Of a DNA stretch of 64,000 nucleotides, positions 18,319-27,488 are shown piece after piece (position 1 is the stretch's first letter; each line of letters starts with the position of its first letter). Made by a program: the position numbers and the translations under genes. The DNA comes from Streptomyces sp. CB01580 (GTDB lineage Bacteria; Actinomycetota; Actinomycetes; Streptomycetales; Streptomycetaceae). The DNA lies in contig NZ_LIXJ01000026.1 of the NCBI RefSeq assembly GCF_001905795.1, positions 1-64,000 of the forward strand, in the 5' to 3' direction. The notes beneath the pieces were generated by a model. It was given only the letters and a program-made list of their open reading frames with translations. It did not search any database and was not told the DNA's origin.

Positions 18319-19416
18319 TCAGGCGCCCTGGAACAGAGCGCTGTAGCCATTGAGCGCGGGCTGACCTCCGAGATGTGCGTAAAGAACGGTGGAATCCCGC
18401 GGGATTTCGCCGCGTGACACGAGATCGATCGCACCCGCCATCGATTTCCCTTCGTACACGGGGTCGGTGATCATTCCTTCGGTACGGGCGGCGAGCCGCA
18501 TCGCGTCGAGCGTGGTGTCGTCGGGAATGCCGTACGTGCCCGCGTGGTAACGCGCGTCCAGTTCGATGTCGTCCACGGTGATCTCCCGGCGCACGCCGAT
18601 GAGCCGTGCGGTGGCCGCGGCGATCCGGGCGATCTGCTCCCGGGTGCGCGTGGGGTCGGCGGAGGCGTCGATGCCGAGCACGCGTCGTGGCCGGCCGCCC
18701 GCCTCTTCGAGCGCGGCGAATCCCGCGACCATGCCGGCCTGGGTGGAACCGGTCACCGAGCAGACGACCACCGTGTCGAAGAAGACGCCGAGCGCGCGTT
18801 CCTGCTCGGCGACCTCGTACGCCCAGTTCGCGAAGCCGAGTCCGCCGAGCGGATGGTCGGAGGCTCCGGCGGGGATGGCGTACGGCCTGCCGCCGTCCTC
18901 CTCGACCTCGCGCAGCGCCCGCTCCCAGCTCTCCTTGACGCCGATGCCGAAACCGGCGCGTACCAGGCGCACGTCGGCCCCGGCCAGGCGGCTGATCAGG
19001 ATGTTGCCGACCTTGTCGTAGACGGCGTCGGGCCAGTCGACCCAGCTCTCCTGGACGAGTACGCACTTGAGGCCGGTGCGGGCGGCGACCGCCGCGACCT
19101 GGCGAGTGTGGTTGGACTGGACGCCGCCGATGGAGACGAGGGTGTCGCAGCCCCGCGCGAGCGCGTCGGCCACGAGGTATTCGAGCTTGCGGGTCTTGTT
19201 GCCGCCGTAGGCGATGCCGGAGTTGCAGTCCTCCCGCTTGGCCCAGACGTCGGCGCCGCCGAGGTGGTCGGTGAGCCGGTCGAGGCGGTGTATGGGCGAG
19301 GGGCCGAAGAGGAGAGGGTGACGGTCGTACGAGGAGAGCGAGGCGACAGGGGCGGACGGGGACGGGTGAGCGGCGGTCGGCGACTGGGGCGACGGGGACT
19401 GGGGTGCTGCGGGCAT
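18319..19416 (-). CDS. acdS: 1-aminocyclopropane-1-carboxylate (ACC) deaminase
   Basis: The product is 365 residues from the ATG at 19416, about 25 longer than usual because of a Ser/Pro-rich N terminus. The PLP lysine is in GGNKTRKLEYL (Lys74). Two sites separate ACC deaminases from D-cysteine desulfhydrases. Here the glutamate in DPVYEGKSM and the leucine in AHLGGQPAL are both the ACC-deaminase residues. The enzyme splits the plant ethylene precursor ACC into 2-oxobutanoate and ammonia, a trait of plant-associated bacteria. The GntR regulator gene lies just upstream on the same strand and probably controls it. The pair sits between two potassium genes and looks like an inserted cassette. 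Confidence 0.85.
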   Translation of the reverse strand: MPAAPQSPSPQSPTAAHPSPSAPVASLSSYDRHPLLFGPSPIHRLDRLTDHLGGADVWAKREDCNSGIAYGGNKTRKLEYLVADALARGCDTLVSIGGVQSNHTRQVAAVAARTGLKCVLVQESWVDWPDAVYDKVGNILISRLAGADVRLVRAGFGIGVKESWERALREVEEDGGRPYAIPAGASDHPLGGLGFANWAYEVAEQERALGVFFDTVVVCSVTGSTQAGMVAGFAALEEAGGRPRRVLGIDASADPTRTREQIARIAAATARLIGVRREITVDDIELDARYHAGTYGIPDDTTLDAMRLAARTEGMITDPVYEGKSMAGAIDLVSRGEIPRDSTVLYAHLGGQPALNGYSALFQGA

Positions 19417-19700
19417 CACGGAGGCTCCCTCGGTCGGGTCGGTGCTGGGCTCGGAGCGGGGTTGCGATCGGCTTCCGGGGTGGTGGTCGGCTCGCTGGGG
19501 ACGGGGCAGGGGACGACCGGCTGTCGACGCCGGGGACGGTGGTCGGACGCCCTGCTGGGGCGTACGGGTACTGGCTCGTGCGGGTACTGGTACGGAGGCG
19601 TGCGGGTGCTGGCACGTACTGGCACCGGGGCGTACGGGTCTCGCGGGCGCCGGTGCTGCGGGCTGCGGGCTGCGGGCTGCGGGCTGCGGGCTGGAAGCGC
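19417..19700. other. Repeat-rich spacer between acdS and its regulator
   Basis: This G-rich spacer holds imperfect repeats around CGTACGGGTACTGG and CGTGCGGGT (about 19557-19640), then the 7-base tandem array at 19657. No gene is visible. Such low-complexity DNA is unlike the other spacers in the window. Confidence 0.5.
19657..19691. repeat. Tandem repeat, TGCGGGC x5
   Basis: Five perfect head-to-tail copies of a 7-base unit end 9 bases before the GntR stop codon. Probable slippage repeat; copy number may vary between strains. Confidence 0.9.
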
Positions 19701-20378
19701 CTACGCGGAGCACTCCTCGGACGGGTCGTCGGCGAGTTCTTCGAGTGCCCGCCAGATCTCGGCCGTGATCCGGACCGCCGCGTCGGTGTCGCGCGCCGCG
19801 CACGCCTCGATCAGCCGGTCGTGCAGTTCCGCCGAGCCGTGCGCCGCGCTCGCCGTGCCGAACTGCCTCCACTCCAACCGCCGGATCAAAGGCGTGTAGC
19901 GCTCGACGGTGGCGGCCACGGCACAGTTGTCGCAGGCGATGACGAGCACGTCGTGGAGCCGGTCGTCGGCGCGCAGCGCCTCCGCCACGTCGCCTCGGCG
20001 CGCCGCGTCCCGGAACGCGTCGTTCGCCTCGCGCATCGCGGCGAGGTCCGCGTCCGTGAGACGGGACACGGCGGTCCGGGCGGCCAGTTCGTGCATGGCC
20101 CGTACGACGGCCGCCGCGTCCCGGACGTCGCGCGGGACCAGGCGGGTCACCCGCGTATAGCTCTGGGGCTTGGACTCCACGAGCCCCTCGCCGGAGAGCC
20201 GGGACAGCGCCTCGCGGACCGGGGCCCGGGACAGCCCGAGACGTTCGGCGAGGTCCGCGTCCCGTACGGGGGTGCCGGGCGGGATCTCGCCACGCACGAT
20301 CGCGTCACGGATCGCCTCGTACGCCGTTTCCCGCAACAACGTCCGTCGGACAGGACGCAGGGTCCGCAAGGTCTCCAT
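19701..20378 (-). CDS. GntR-family (FadR type) transcriptional regulator, likely controls acdS
   Basis: The product is 225 residues from the ATG at 20378. Residues ~15-80 form the winged helix: YEAIRDAIVRGEIPPGTPVRDADLAERLGLSRAPVREALSRL with the classical GntR recognition helix. The C-terminal all-helical FCD-type domain (~90-220) contains the spaced Asp/His residues (DDRLHDVLV; HGSAELHDRLIEA) that usually bind a metal or carboxylate ligand. A perfect inverted repeat lies 5 bases upstream of the start, so autoregulation is likely. The ligand might be ACC or another amino acid; that is inference from the neighbouring gene. Confidence 0.85.
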   Translation of the reverse strand: METLRTLRPVRRTLLRETAYEAIRDAIVRGEIPPGTPVRDADLAERLGLSRAPVREALSRLSGEGLVESKPQSYTRVTRLVPRDVRDAAAVVRAMHELAARTAVSRLTDADLAAMREANDAFRDAARRGDVAEALRADDRLHDVLVIACDNCAVAATVERYTPLIRRLEWRQFGTASAAHGSAELHDRLIEACAARDTDAAVRITAEIWRALEELADDPSEECSA

Positions 20379-20383
20379 GAACT

Positions 20384-20398
20384 GACATGTTAGATGTC
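20384..20398. promoter_or_regulatory. Candidate operator for the GntR regulator
   Basis: GACAT-GTTAG-ATGTC, a perfect 5-5-5 inverted repeat, sits immediately upstream of the regulator's start codon, where an autorepressor would bind. Confidence 0.5.
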
Positions 20399-20882
20399 TG
20401 TCCTGGCCGAGCTCAAGGGTCGCAAGAAGGACGGCCCCGAAGAACCCGTATCCGCGGGCGACGAGGGTCCGCAGGAAGCCCGAGCAGCCGGTGCGTACAT
20501 GACGTCGCGGCGCCGCCGTGGTGTATGTGCCCGCTCCCCCGGGGATGTGCCCGCCCCGTCCGAACACGCTTGCCTCGTGCGAATGCCCCTGCCCACGGGT
20601 GCACCGCTCTCACGGACGGGCTCCCGACTTGACAGGGTGGCCGGAACCGACCGCTCCGCCGACACGGCGCGATGGCCGGAACCGGGCGCTCTCCCCGGCC
20701 TCCGTCGCGGACGCGTCGAAAGCGCGGCCGGATGGGGCTTCGCGCTTCCCGCCGCATAAGCTCATCCTGGGCAACGGGACGGACCGTTGCCCCGTTGTTT
20801 TGCCCGGCAAGCTGAGGAAGAAGTGTGAGCAGGGTGTTTTCGCAGGTCAGCCGGATGACCAGGACTGCGAGGTAGGCACAAG
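20399..20882. other. Long spacer, no supported gene
   Basis: 484 bases between the divergent GntR and TrkA genes. Plus-strand frames are open but have low-complexity G+C-rich composition and no family match. A TTGACA at about 20629 could be a -35 hexamer. The promoter of the TrkA pair must lie here. Confidence 0.4.
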
Positions 20883-21551
20883 GTGCACATCGTCATCATG
20901 GGCTGCGGGCGAGTGGGAGCCGCTCTCGCGCAGACCCTGGAGCAGCAGGGGCACACGGTCGCCGTCGTCGATCGGGACCCCACGGCGTTCCGGCGTCTCG
21001 GGTCGGGCTTCGGTGGGCGGCGCGTCACCGGTGTGGGCTTCGATCAGGACACCCTCCGTGAGGCCGGGATCGAGGAAGCCGGCGCGTTCGCCGCGGTGAG
21101 CAGCGGTGACAACTCGAACATCATCGCCGCCCGGGTGGCCCGCGAGATGTTCGGCATCGAGAACGTCGCGGCGCGGATCTACGACCCTCGGCGCGCCGAG
21201 GTCTACCAGCGTCTGGGCATCCCCACGGTCGCCACCGTGCGCTGGACCGCGGACCAGATGCTGCGGCGGTTGCTGCCGTCGGGCGCCGAGCCGCTGTGGC
21301 GCGACCCGAGCGGTGGCGTACAGCTGGCGGAGGTGCACACCACCCCGTCCTGGATCGGTCACAAGATCAGCACCCTTCAGGAGGAGACGGGTGTCCGCGT
21401 GGCCTTCCTCACCCGTTTGGGCGAAGCCATACTGCCCAGCTCTCAGACGGTGCTGCAGGAGGGCGACCTCGTCCACGTGATGATGCGTACGGACGAGATC
21501 GCGAAGGTCGAGGCGGCCTTCGCCGAAGGGCCCGAGGAGGGCGGTCACTGA
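20883..21551 (+). CDS. TrkA-type K+ channel/transporter regulatory protein (RCK), first of a pair
   Basis: The product is 222 residues from the GTG at 20883. An N-terminal Rossmann domain (HIVIMGCGRVGAALAQTLEQQGHTVAVVDRD) has the GxGxxG motif and acidic residue of an NAD(H)/nucleotide site, and a C-terminal RCK_C/TrkA_C domain occupies ~135-215. Proteins of this type gate potassium transporters in response to nucleotides or c-di-AMP. The gene overlaps the second TrkA gene by one base, so both are made together and may form a heteromeric ring, as for the CeoB/CeoC pair of mycobacteria. The KimA-like permease nearby is a plausible client, not a proven one. Confidence 0.88.
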   Translation: MHIVIMGCGRVGAALAQTLEQQGHTVAVVDRDPTAFRRLGSGFGGRRVTGVGFDQDTLREAGIEEAGAFAAVSSGDNSNIIAARVAREMFGIENVAARIYDPRRAEVYQRLGIPTVATVRWTADQMLRRLLPSGAEPLWRDPSGGVQLAEVHTTPSWIGHKISTLQEETGVRVAFLTRLGEAILPSSQTVLQEGDLVHVMMRTDEIAKVEAAFAEGPEEGGH

Positions 21552-22228
21552 TGCGTGTCGCGATTGCCGGTGCCGGCGCGGTGGGCCGTTCCATCGCCGG
21601 CGAACTGCTGGAGAACGGGCACGAGGTGCTGCTCATCGACAAGGCGCCGACGGCCATCTCGGTGGAGCGGGTGCCGATGGCGGAGTGGCTGCTGGCCGAC
21701 GCCTGCGAGATCACCTCGCTCGACGAGGCGGCCCTCCAGCGCTGCAACGTCGTGATCGCCGCGACCGGCGACGACAAGGTGAACCTCGTCGTCTCGCTGC
21801 TCGCGAAGACCGAGTACGGCGTGCCGAGGGTCGTCGCCCGGGTCAACAACCCCAAGAACGAATGGCTGTTCAACGAGGCGTGGGGGGTCGACGTGGCGGT
21901 CTCCACGCCTCGTCTGATGTCGGCCCTGGTCGAGGAGGCGGTGAGCGTCGGTGATCTGGTGCGGCTGCTGCGCTTCAGCCACGGCGACGCCAACCTGGTC
22001 GAGCTGACGCTGCCTCCGGAGTCGGCGCTGGCCGGCACCCAGGTCGGCGAGGTGGCCTGGCCCGAGGACACCTCGCTGGTCACCATCATCCGCGGGCAGC
22101 GGGTGCTGACGCCGAGCATGGAGGAGACGCTGGAGGCCGGTGACGAGCTGCTGTTCGTGGCCGCGCAGGCCCGCGAGGAGCAGTTGGAGGACCTGCTGTC
22201 GGTGCGTCGGGGCGACTCGGAGGACTGA
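21551..22228 (+). CDS. TrkA-type K+ regulatory protein (RCK), second of a pair
   Basis: The product is 225 residues from the ATG at 21551, which shares a base with the stop of the first TrkA gene (TGATG). It has the same layout: Rossmann motif VAIAGAGAVGRSIAGELLENGHEVLLIDK, then a TrkA_C domain (LVELTLPPESALAGTQVGEVAWP) at ~140-220. It differs from its partner throughout, so this is an old duplication kept as two subunits. A perfect 14-bp hairpin 26 bases after the stop ends the transcript. Confidence 0.88.
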   Translation: MRVAIAGAGAVGRSIAGELLENGHEVLLIDKAPTAISVERVPMAEWLLADACEITSLDEAALQRCNVVIAATGDDKVNLVVSLLAKTEYGVPRVVARVNNPKNEWLFNEAWGVDVAVSTPRLMSALVEEAVSVGDLVRLLRFSHGDANLVELTLPPESALAGTQVGEVAWPEDTSLVTIIRGQRVLTPSMEETLEAGDELLFVAAQAREEQLEDLLSVRRGDSED

Positions 22229-22254
22229 CGCGGCGCGCACACGGGCGGTACGCC

Positions 22255-22290
22255 GAGGGCCCGGAACCTGTTCCATGGTTCCGGGCCCTC
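22255..22290. terminator. Bidirectional terminator hairpin
   Basis: GAGGGCCCGGAACC pairs perfectly with GGTTCCGGGCCCTC around an 8-base loop. It lies between the converging TrkA and DUF3159 genes. There is no U tract, as usual in Streptomyces. Confidence 0.85.
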
Positions 22291-22315
22291 GTGTCCGCCG
22301 ATGCCGTCGACGCGT

Positions 22316-23095
22316 TCAGAACTCCTGGGAGCGGGTCGCCGCACCCGCCTCGGCCGCCGCACGGGCCTCCGCCTTGCGGGCCTTCTCGGCCTGTTCCTCC
22401 GCCTCCATCTCGGCGAAGACGTCGATGGGCGGCGGCGCCTTGGCAAGGAAGACCCAGGTCAGATACACCGCGAGAAGGAACGGCGGGATCTTCAGGGCGA
22501 CCAGGACCCAGCCGAACTGGGTGGTGTCGGCCCACCAGTACAGCGGGAAGAGGATCGCGCACTTGGCGAGCAGGATCAGGCCCCAGGCATAGCTGGCCTT
22601 GGCGTACGCCTTCTTGCGGCCGGGGTTCCTGGTGCGCCAGGAGAGGTTCTCCTTGAAGACCGGGCCGAGGATCAGGCCGATCAGCGGCACCCCGGCGAGG
22701 GTGGTGACCAGGTAGGCGAGGGCCAGGCCGAGCGTGTAGAGCATGCCCGGCAGGTAGAAGTCCTTGGCGTTGCCGGTCATCATCGCGAAGACGACACCGA
22801 AGGCGACGCCGAAGACACCGCTGAAGGCGTGCTTGACGGTGTCCTTGAGGACCAGCCGTACGGCCACGAGGACCAGCGACACCACCAGGGCCGCGATGGC
22901 CGAGACGTGCAGGTCCTTGTTGATCGTGAAGATCGTGACGAAGAGCAGCCCGGGAACGACTGTCTCCACCATCCCCCGGACACCGCCGAACGCCTCGAAG
23001 AGCGCGGCCTCGGTGACCGCCTTCGCTTCGGCCTCCTGGGGGTCGGTGCGGGTGATGCGGTCCGTGTCGGACGTCGGCTTGTCGTGAGACGTCAC
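22316..23095 (-). CDS. DUF3159 integral membrane protein
   Basis: The product is 259 residues with about six hydrophobic segments between residues 45 and 220 and a charged Ala/Glu-rich cytoplasmic tail. It resembles the actinobacterial DUF3159 family, whose function is unknown to me. The GTG start at 23095 is served by AAGGAG lying in the last codons of the upstream OB-fold gene, so the two are cotranslated. The downstream end is the shared hairpin at 22255. Confidence 0.8.
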   Translation of the reverse strand: MTSHDKPTSDTDRITRTDPQEAEAKAVTEAALFEAFGGVRGMVETVVPGLLFVTIFTINKDLHVSAIAALVVSLVLVAVRLVLKDTVKHAFSGVFGVAFGVVFAMMTGNAKDFYLPGMLYTLGLALAYLVTTLAGVPLIGLILGPVFKENLSWRTRNPGRKKAYAKASYAWGLILLAKCAILFPLYWWADTTQFGWVLVALKIPPFLLAVYLTWVFLAKAPPPIDVFAEMEAEEQAEKARKAEARAAAEAGAATRSQEF

Positions 23096-23098
23096 CGG

Positions 23099-23524
23099 CT
23101 ACTCCTTGCCGAGCGGTCGGAGTTCGTATTTGGGGTTGAAGAGCACCCGGCGTCCGTGACTCATGGCGATCCGGCCCGAGGCGATGAGCTTGCGGCCCGG
23201 TTCTATGCCGGCGATGGAGCGCCGGCCCAGCCAGACCACGTCCAGCGGCGCGGTGCCGTCGAACAGCTCCGCCTCCAGGGCGGGCACTCCGGCGCGCGGT
23301 CGCAGGGTGACGGTCCGCAACGTACCGGTCACCTTCACGATCTGCCGGTCGGTGCATTCGGAGATCCGCGTACAGCCCGAAGCCTGCGAGTCCTCCTGCA
23401 GCTCCTCGGACTCCAGGTCCTCCTGGGAGCTGGACAGTCGGTCGAGCATCCGCCGGAAGCGGCCGGAAGGCTTCTCCGCCTTACCGGACCTTCCGGGCTT
23501 CTCGAATCGAGGAACAGCACTCAT
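23099..23524 (-). CDS. OB-fold nucleic-acid-binding domain protein
   Basis: The product is 141 residues. After a basic N terminus, residues ~55-140 (VKVTGTLRTVTLRP, AELFDGTAPLDVVWLGRRSIAGIEPGRKLIASGRI) are a five-strand OB fold of the tRNA_anti/RecG-like type. In actinobacteria it commonly accompanies the DUF3159 gene and TrkA genes. No catalytic residues are seen. Its nucleic-acid target is not predictable. Confidence 0.8.
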   Translation of the reverse strand: MSAVPRFEKPGRSGKAEKPSGRFRRMLDRLSSSQEDLESEELQEDSQASGCTRISECTDRQIVKVTGTLRTVTLRPRAGVPALEAELFDGTAPLDVVWLGRRSIAGIEPGRKLIASGRIAMSHGRRVLFNPKYELRPLGKE

Positions 23525-23740
23525 ACCCGAAGGGTACCGGTCCCCGGTCCGCCGAGTGGGTGTCCGGTCTCACTCGAACGGGTTCCCGAAACGGCCGCCC
23601 GGCCCCGCCCTTGTCGACACCACGCGCCCCCCGAATCGACCGCACGCGCCTCCGGCCCCGGACGCCCCCTGCCACACGCGCGCAGGCCGGCGTGTGCGCC
23701 GTGCGCATCCACCGGGCACGCCCGCCCCCGCATGCCCGTC

Positions 23741-24433
23741 TCAGCCGCGTTCGAAGCGGTAGCCCATCCCCGGTTCGGTGACGAAGTGCCGGGGGTGCGA
23801 GGGGTCGGCCTCCAGCTTGCGCCGCAGCTGTGCCATGTAGACGCGCAGGTAGTTGGTCTCGGTGCCGTACGAGGGCCCCCAGACCTCCTGGAGCAGCTGC
23901 TTCTGGCTGACCAGCCGGCCGCTGTTGCGGACCAGGACCTCCAGGAGGTGCCATTCCGTGGGGGTGAGCCGCACGTCGCGGCCCGCGCGCTGGACCTTCT
24001 TCGCCGCCAGGTCGACGGTGAACTCCCCGGTCTCGACGATCACGACGTCGTCGGAGCCCTGCCCGCCGACCGGTTCGGCGCGGCGTACGGCGGCCCGCAG
24101 CCGGGCCAGCAGCTCGTCCATGCCGAACGGCTTGGTCACGTAGTCGTCGGCCCCCGCGTCCAGCGCCTCGACCTTCTCGTCGGAGGTGTGACGGGCGGAG
24201 AGCACCAGGATCGGCACCCGGGTCCAGCCGCGCAGCCCCTTGATCACCTCGACGCCGTCCATGTCGGGCAGGCCGAGGTCGAGGACGACGACGTCGGGAT
24301 GGCGTGCGGCGGCGAGCTGGAGCGCGGTGGCGCCGTCGGGCGCGGCGTCCACCTCGTACTTGCGCGCCTTCAGGTTGATCACGAGGGCGCGTACGATCTG
24401 CGGCTCGTCGTCGACCACGAGCACCCGGGTCAT
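23741..24433 (-). CDS. kdpE: Response regulator KdpE
   Basis: The product is 230 residues from the ATG at 24433. The receiver domain has DDE at 8-10, phosphorylated Asp52 (VVVLDLGLPDMDG), a Ser/Thr at the switch position and Lys in TKPF. An OmpR-type winged helix follows at ~135-228 (RLTPTEWHLLEVLVRNSGRLVSQKQLL). It lies 98 bases after kdpD on the same strand and should activate the kdp operon about 6 kb upstream under potassium limitation. Two peptidase genes on the opposite strand separate regulator and target. Confidence 0.9.
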   Translation of the reverse strand: MTRVLVVDDEPQIVRALVINLKARKYEVDAAPDGATALQLAAARHPDVVVLDLGLPDMDGVEVIKGLRGWTRVPILVLSARHTSDEKVEALDAGADDYVTKPFGMDELLARLRAAVRRAEPVGGQGSDDVVIVETGEFTVDLAAKKVQRAGRDVRLTPTEWHLLEVLVRNSGRLVSQKQLLQEVWGPSYGTETNYLRVYMAQLRRKLEADPSHPRHFVTEPGMGYRFERG

Positions 24434-24531
24434 GGGGGCCCTGCCTTTCTGCTGTAGGGCGACCGCCCGTGCGGCGGCCTGCGGTGCTGCGGTCTTCCGC
24501 GACCGCGGGGGGATCGGGGCGTCCCGCGCGG

Positions 24532-27075
24532 TCACGGGGCGGCCCGCGCGGGCAGGTCGAGGCCGGCCGGGACGTGCCCCGGTGCGGCCTTCAGCGTGAG
24601 CACCATGGTGAGCCCTCCGCCGGGGGTGTCCTCGGCGCCCAGTGTGCCGCCCATGGACTCGACGAACCCGCGGGCGACGGCCAGCCCCAGTCCGACGCCC
24701 GCACCGCGCGGGGCGTCACCGTAGCGCTGGAACGGCTCGAAGATACGGTCCTTGGCGTCGTCGGGGACGCCGGGTCCGCGATCGGCCACCCGCAGCTCGA
24801 CGCGTTCGCCGAGCGCGCTGGCGGCCACGGTGACGCGTTGCCCGTCCGGGCTGTACTTGACGGCGTTCTCGACGATGTTGGCGACGGCCCGTTCCAGCAG
24901 CCCGGGATCGACGTCGACCATCGGCAGGGTCTCCGGGATGTCCAGGTCCACACTGCCCTCGGGGACGCCGCCGAGCGCCATCGGGACCACCTCGTCGAGG
25001 TCGATCTCGCGGATCAGCGGGGTGACGGTGCCCGTCTGCAGCCGGGACATGTCGAGGAGGTTGCCGACGAGGTGGTCGAGCCGGTCGGCGCCGTTCTCGA
25101 TGCCCTCCAGCAGTTCGGCCTCGTCCTCGTCGGACCAGGCGACGTCGTCGGAGCGCAGCGAGCTGACGGCTGCCTTGATGGCGGCCAGCGGGGTGCGCAG
25201 GTCGTGGCTGACGGCGGCGAGGAGCGCCGTCCTGATCCGGTTCCCCTCGGCGAGCCGCCGCGCCTCCTCCGCCTCGTCGACCAGGCGCTGCCGTTCCAGT
25301 ACGACGGCGGCCTGGGCGGCGAACGCGCCGAGCACCCGGCGGTCCTCGGCGGGCAGCACCCGGCCGGAGAGCGCGAGCGCCATGTGGTCGCCGACGGGCA
25401 TGTCCACGTCGGCGTCCTCCGGCCTGGCCACCGGCCCCGGCCCGACGCTCCCGGCGCAGGTCCACGGATCGACGTCGCTGCGCCGTTCCAGCAGCGCGAC
25501 GGACTCCATGGCGAACGTCTCGCGCACCCGCTCCAGGAGCGCGTCCAGGCTGGTCTCGCCGCGCAGCACACTGCCGGCCAGGAAGGAGAGGATCTCCGAC
25601 TCGGCGCGCAGCCGGGCCGCCTGATGGGTGCGGCGGGCCGCCAGATCGACGACCGAGGCGACCGAGACCGCGACCGCGAAGAAGATCACGATGGCGACGA
25701 TGTTCTCCGGGTCCTGCACGGTCAGGGTGTGGGTGGGCGGCGTGAACCAGTAGTTCAGCAGCAGCGAGCCGACGGCGGCCGACGCGAGGGCGGGCCGCAG
25801 CCCGCCGAGCAGGGCCGCGAGGACCGTCATGAAGAGGAACAGCAGGACGTCGTTGGCGAGCCCGGGGCCGTTGCCCAGTTCGCGCAGCAGCAGGGTGAGC
25901 AGGACCGGGCCGCCCACGCCGACCAGCCAGCCCCAGATGCTGCGGACCCGGCCCAGCCGGGCGCCGCGGGCGATGGGCAGCCCGCGGCCCTTGGCGACCT
26001 CGTCGTGGGTGACGATGTGGACGTCGAGGTCGGGGCCGGAATCGCGGGCGACGGTGGCGCCCACGCCCGGTCCGTATATGTACTGCCACGCCTTGCGGCG
26101 GCTGGAGCCCAGGACGATCTGTGTGGCGTTCACGCCGCGGGCGAATTCGAGCAGTGCCGAGGGGATGTCGTCGCCGACGACATGGTGGAAGGTGCCGCCC
26201 AGGTCCTCGACGAGGGTGCGCTGGACGGTGAGTTCCTTGGGCGAGGCGGAAGTCAGGCCGTCGCTGCGGGCGATGTAGACGGCGAGGATCTCGCTGCCGG
26301 AGCCCTTGGCCGCCATCCGGGCGGCGCGACGGATGAGCGTACGGCCCTCGGGGCCGCCGGTGAGTCCGACGACGATGCGTTCACGGGCCTGCCAGGTGGT
26401 GCGGATGTTGTGCTCGCCGCGGTACTGCTGGAGGTATTCGTCGACCCGGTCGGCGACCCAGAGGAGGGCCAGCTCGCGCAGGGCGGTCAGGTTGCCGGGG
26501 CGGAAGTAGTTGGACAGGGACGCGTCGATCCGGTCCGGCTTGTAGATGTTGCCGTGGGCCATCCGGCGGCGCAGGGCCTGGGGCGACATGTCGACGAGCT
26601 CGATCTGGTCGGCCCTGCGGACGACCTCGTCGGGAACGGTCTCGCGCTGCCGTACCCCGGTTATCGACTCGACGACGTCACCGAGCGACTCCAGGTGCTG
26701 GATGTTGACGGTGGAGATCACGTCTATGCCGGCTTTCAGGAGTTCCTCGACGTCCTGCCAGCGCTTGGCGTTGCGGGAGCCCGGCACGTTGGTGTGCGCC
26801 AGTTCGTCCACCAGGGCCACGGCCGGGGCGCGCTCCAGGACCGCGTCGACGTCCATCTCCGTGAAGAGGGCGGAGCGGTACTCGATCTGACGGCGCCGGA
26901 CCTGCTCCAGACCGTGCAGCATCACCTCGGTGCGCGGGCGGTCGTGGTGCTCCACGAAGGCGACGACGCAGTCGGTGCCCCGCTCCACGCGGCGGTGTGC
27001 CTCGGAGAGCATCGCGTACGTCTTGCCGACGCCGGGTGCCGCGCCCAGGTAGATCCGAAGTTTGCCGCGTGCCAT
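24532..27075 (-). CDS. kdpD: Sensor histidine kinase KdpD
   Basis: The product is 847 residues from the ATG at 27075; an earlier ATG at 27123 is possible. The N-terminal KdpD domain has a P loop GAAPGVGKT (11-19) and the FVEHHDRPRT segment. A USP domain follows at ~215-340 (IVVGLTGGPEGRTLIRRAARMA; TQIVLGSSRR). Four transmembrane segments lie at ~360-470, then a GAF-like region. The HisKA motif SHDLRTPL carries His624, and HATPase N and G boxes (IVENAVKYSP; DRGPGVPDD; GVGLGLAV) complete it. It senses K+ and osmotic state and phosphorylates KdpE. Confidence 0.93.
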   Translation of the reverse strand: MARGKLRIYLGAAPGVGKTYAMLSEAHRRVERGTDCVVAFVEHHDRPRTEVMLHGLEQVRRRQIEYRSALFTEMDVDAVLERAPAVALVDELAHTNVPGSRNAKRWQDVEELLKAGIDVISTVNIQHLESLGDVVESITGVRQRETVPDEVVRRADQIELVDMSPQALRRRMAHGNIYKPDRIDASLSNYFRPGNLTALRELALLWVADRVDEYLQQYRGEHNIRTTWQARERIVVGLTGGPEGRTLIRRAARMAAKGSGSEILAVYIARSDGLTSASPKELTVQRTLVEDLGGTFHHVVGDDIPSALLEFARGVNATQIVLGSSRRKAWQYIYGPGVGATVARDSGPDLDVHIVTHDEVAKGRGLPIARGARLGRVRSIWGWLVGVGGPVLLTLLLRELGNGPGLANDVLLFLFMTVLAALLGGLRPALASAAVGSLLLNYWFTPPTHTLTVQDPENIVAIVIFFAVAVSVASVVDLAARRTHQAARLRAESEILSFLAGSVLRGETSLDALLERVRETFAMESVALLERRSDVDPWTCAGSVGPGPVARPEDADVDMPVGDHMALALSGRVLPAEDRRVLGAFAAQAAVVLERQRLVDEAEEARRLAEGNRIRTALLAAVSHDLRTPLAAIKAAVSSLRSDDVAWSDEDEAELLEGIENGADRLDHLVGNLLDMSRLQTGTVTPLIREIDLDEVVPMALGGVPEGSVDLDIPETLPMVDVDPGLLERAVANIVENAVKYSPDGQRVTVAASALGERVELRVADRGPGVPDDAKDRIFEPFQRYGDAPRGAGVGLGLAVARGFVESMGGTLGAEDTPGGGLTMVLTLKAAPGHVPAGLDLPARAAP

Positions 27076-27488
27076 GGCCCCATTGTCTTCTCGAAACCCG
27101 ACTGCGGCCGATGCGGCAGCCATCTCGAAAAACTACCCCTCCGATTCCCGGCAAATAGGGCAGGGGGCGGGGGTGGGGACCGAATTGACAGGATTCTGAC
27201 GCCGGGGACCGCGAGTCCCGCCACCGACGGCGCCCTCACTCTCCCGAGACGCGCGGCGGGCAGCACCCTCGCCGCGACGCACGGCCGCCGTCTCCCCGCT
27301 CGGGGCGCACGGCCGACAGCGTCACCCGCGTGGTGCGCAACCGGGGGTGCCCTCGTCGCGGCACCCCGCCGACGACGCCCTGATCGCGACCCAACGGCTT
27401 CGCGACAACTTCCTGACATCGGCCGGACAGCCTTGGACGGGTCAGCCGGTCCGCCGGTCCACCGGGGTCACTCCCCGTCCTCGAAAGC
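27076..27488. other. Divergent spacer between kdpD and the M28 peptidase gene
   Basis: 413 bases with no supported gene. It contains TTGACA at about 27184 but no matching -10. Promoters for both flanking genes are expected here. Confidence 0.4.

Noticed and set aside
15557..19615. A 1352-codon minus-strand frame across the permease and ACC deaminase genes
   Set aside because: It is a shifted frame of real genes; runs of Arg, Pro and Gly and no domain match.
19657..19691. Possible CRISPR-like array
   Set aside because: Head-to-tail 7-base units without spacers; a slippage repeat.
20394..20759. Possible small gene starting ATG 20394 between the GntR and TrkA genes
   Set aside because: It overlaps the regulator's operator region, has no ribosome site and its translation becomes low-complexity after ~30 residues.
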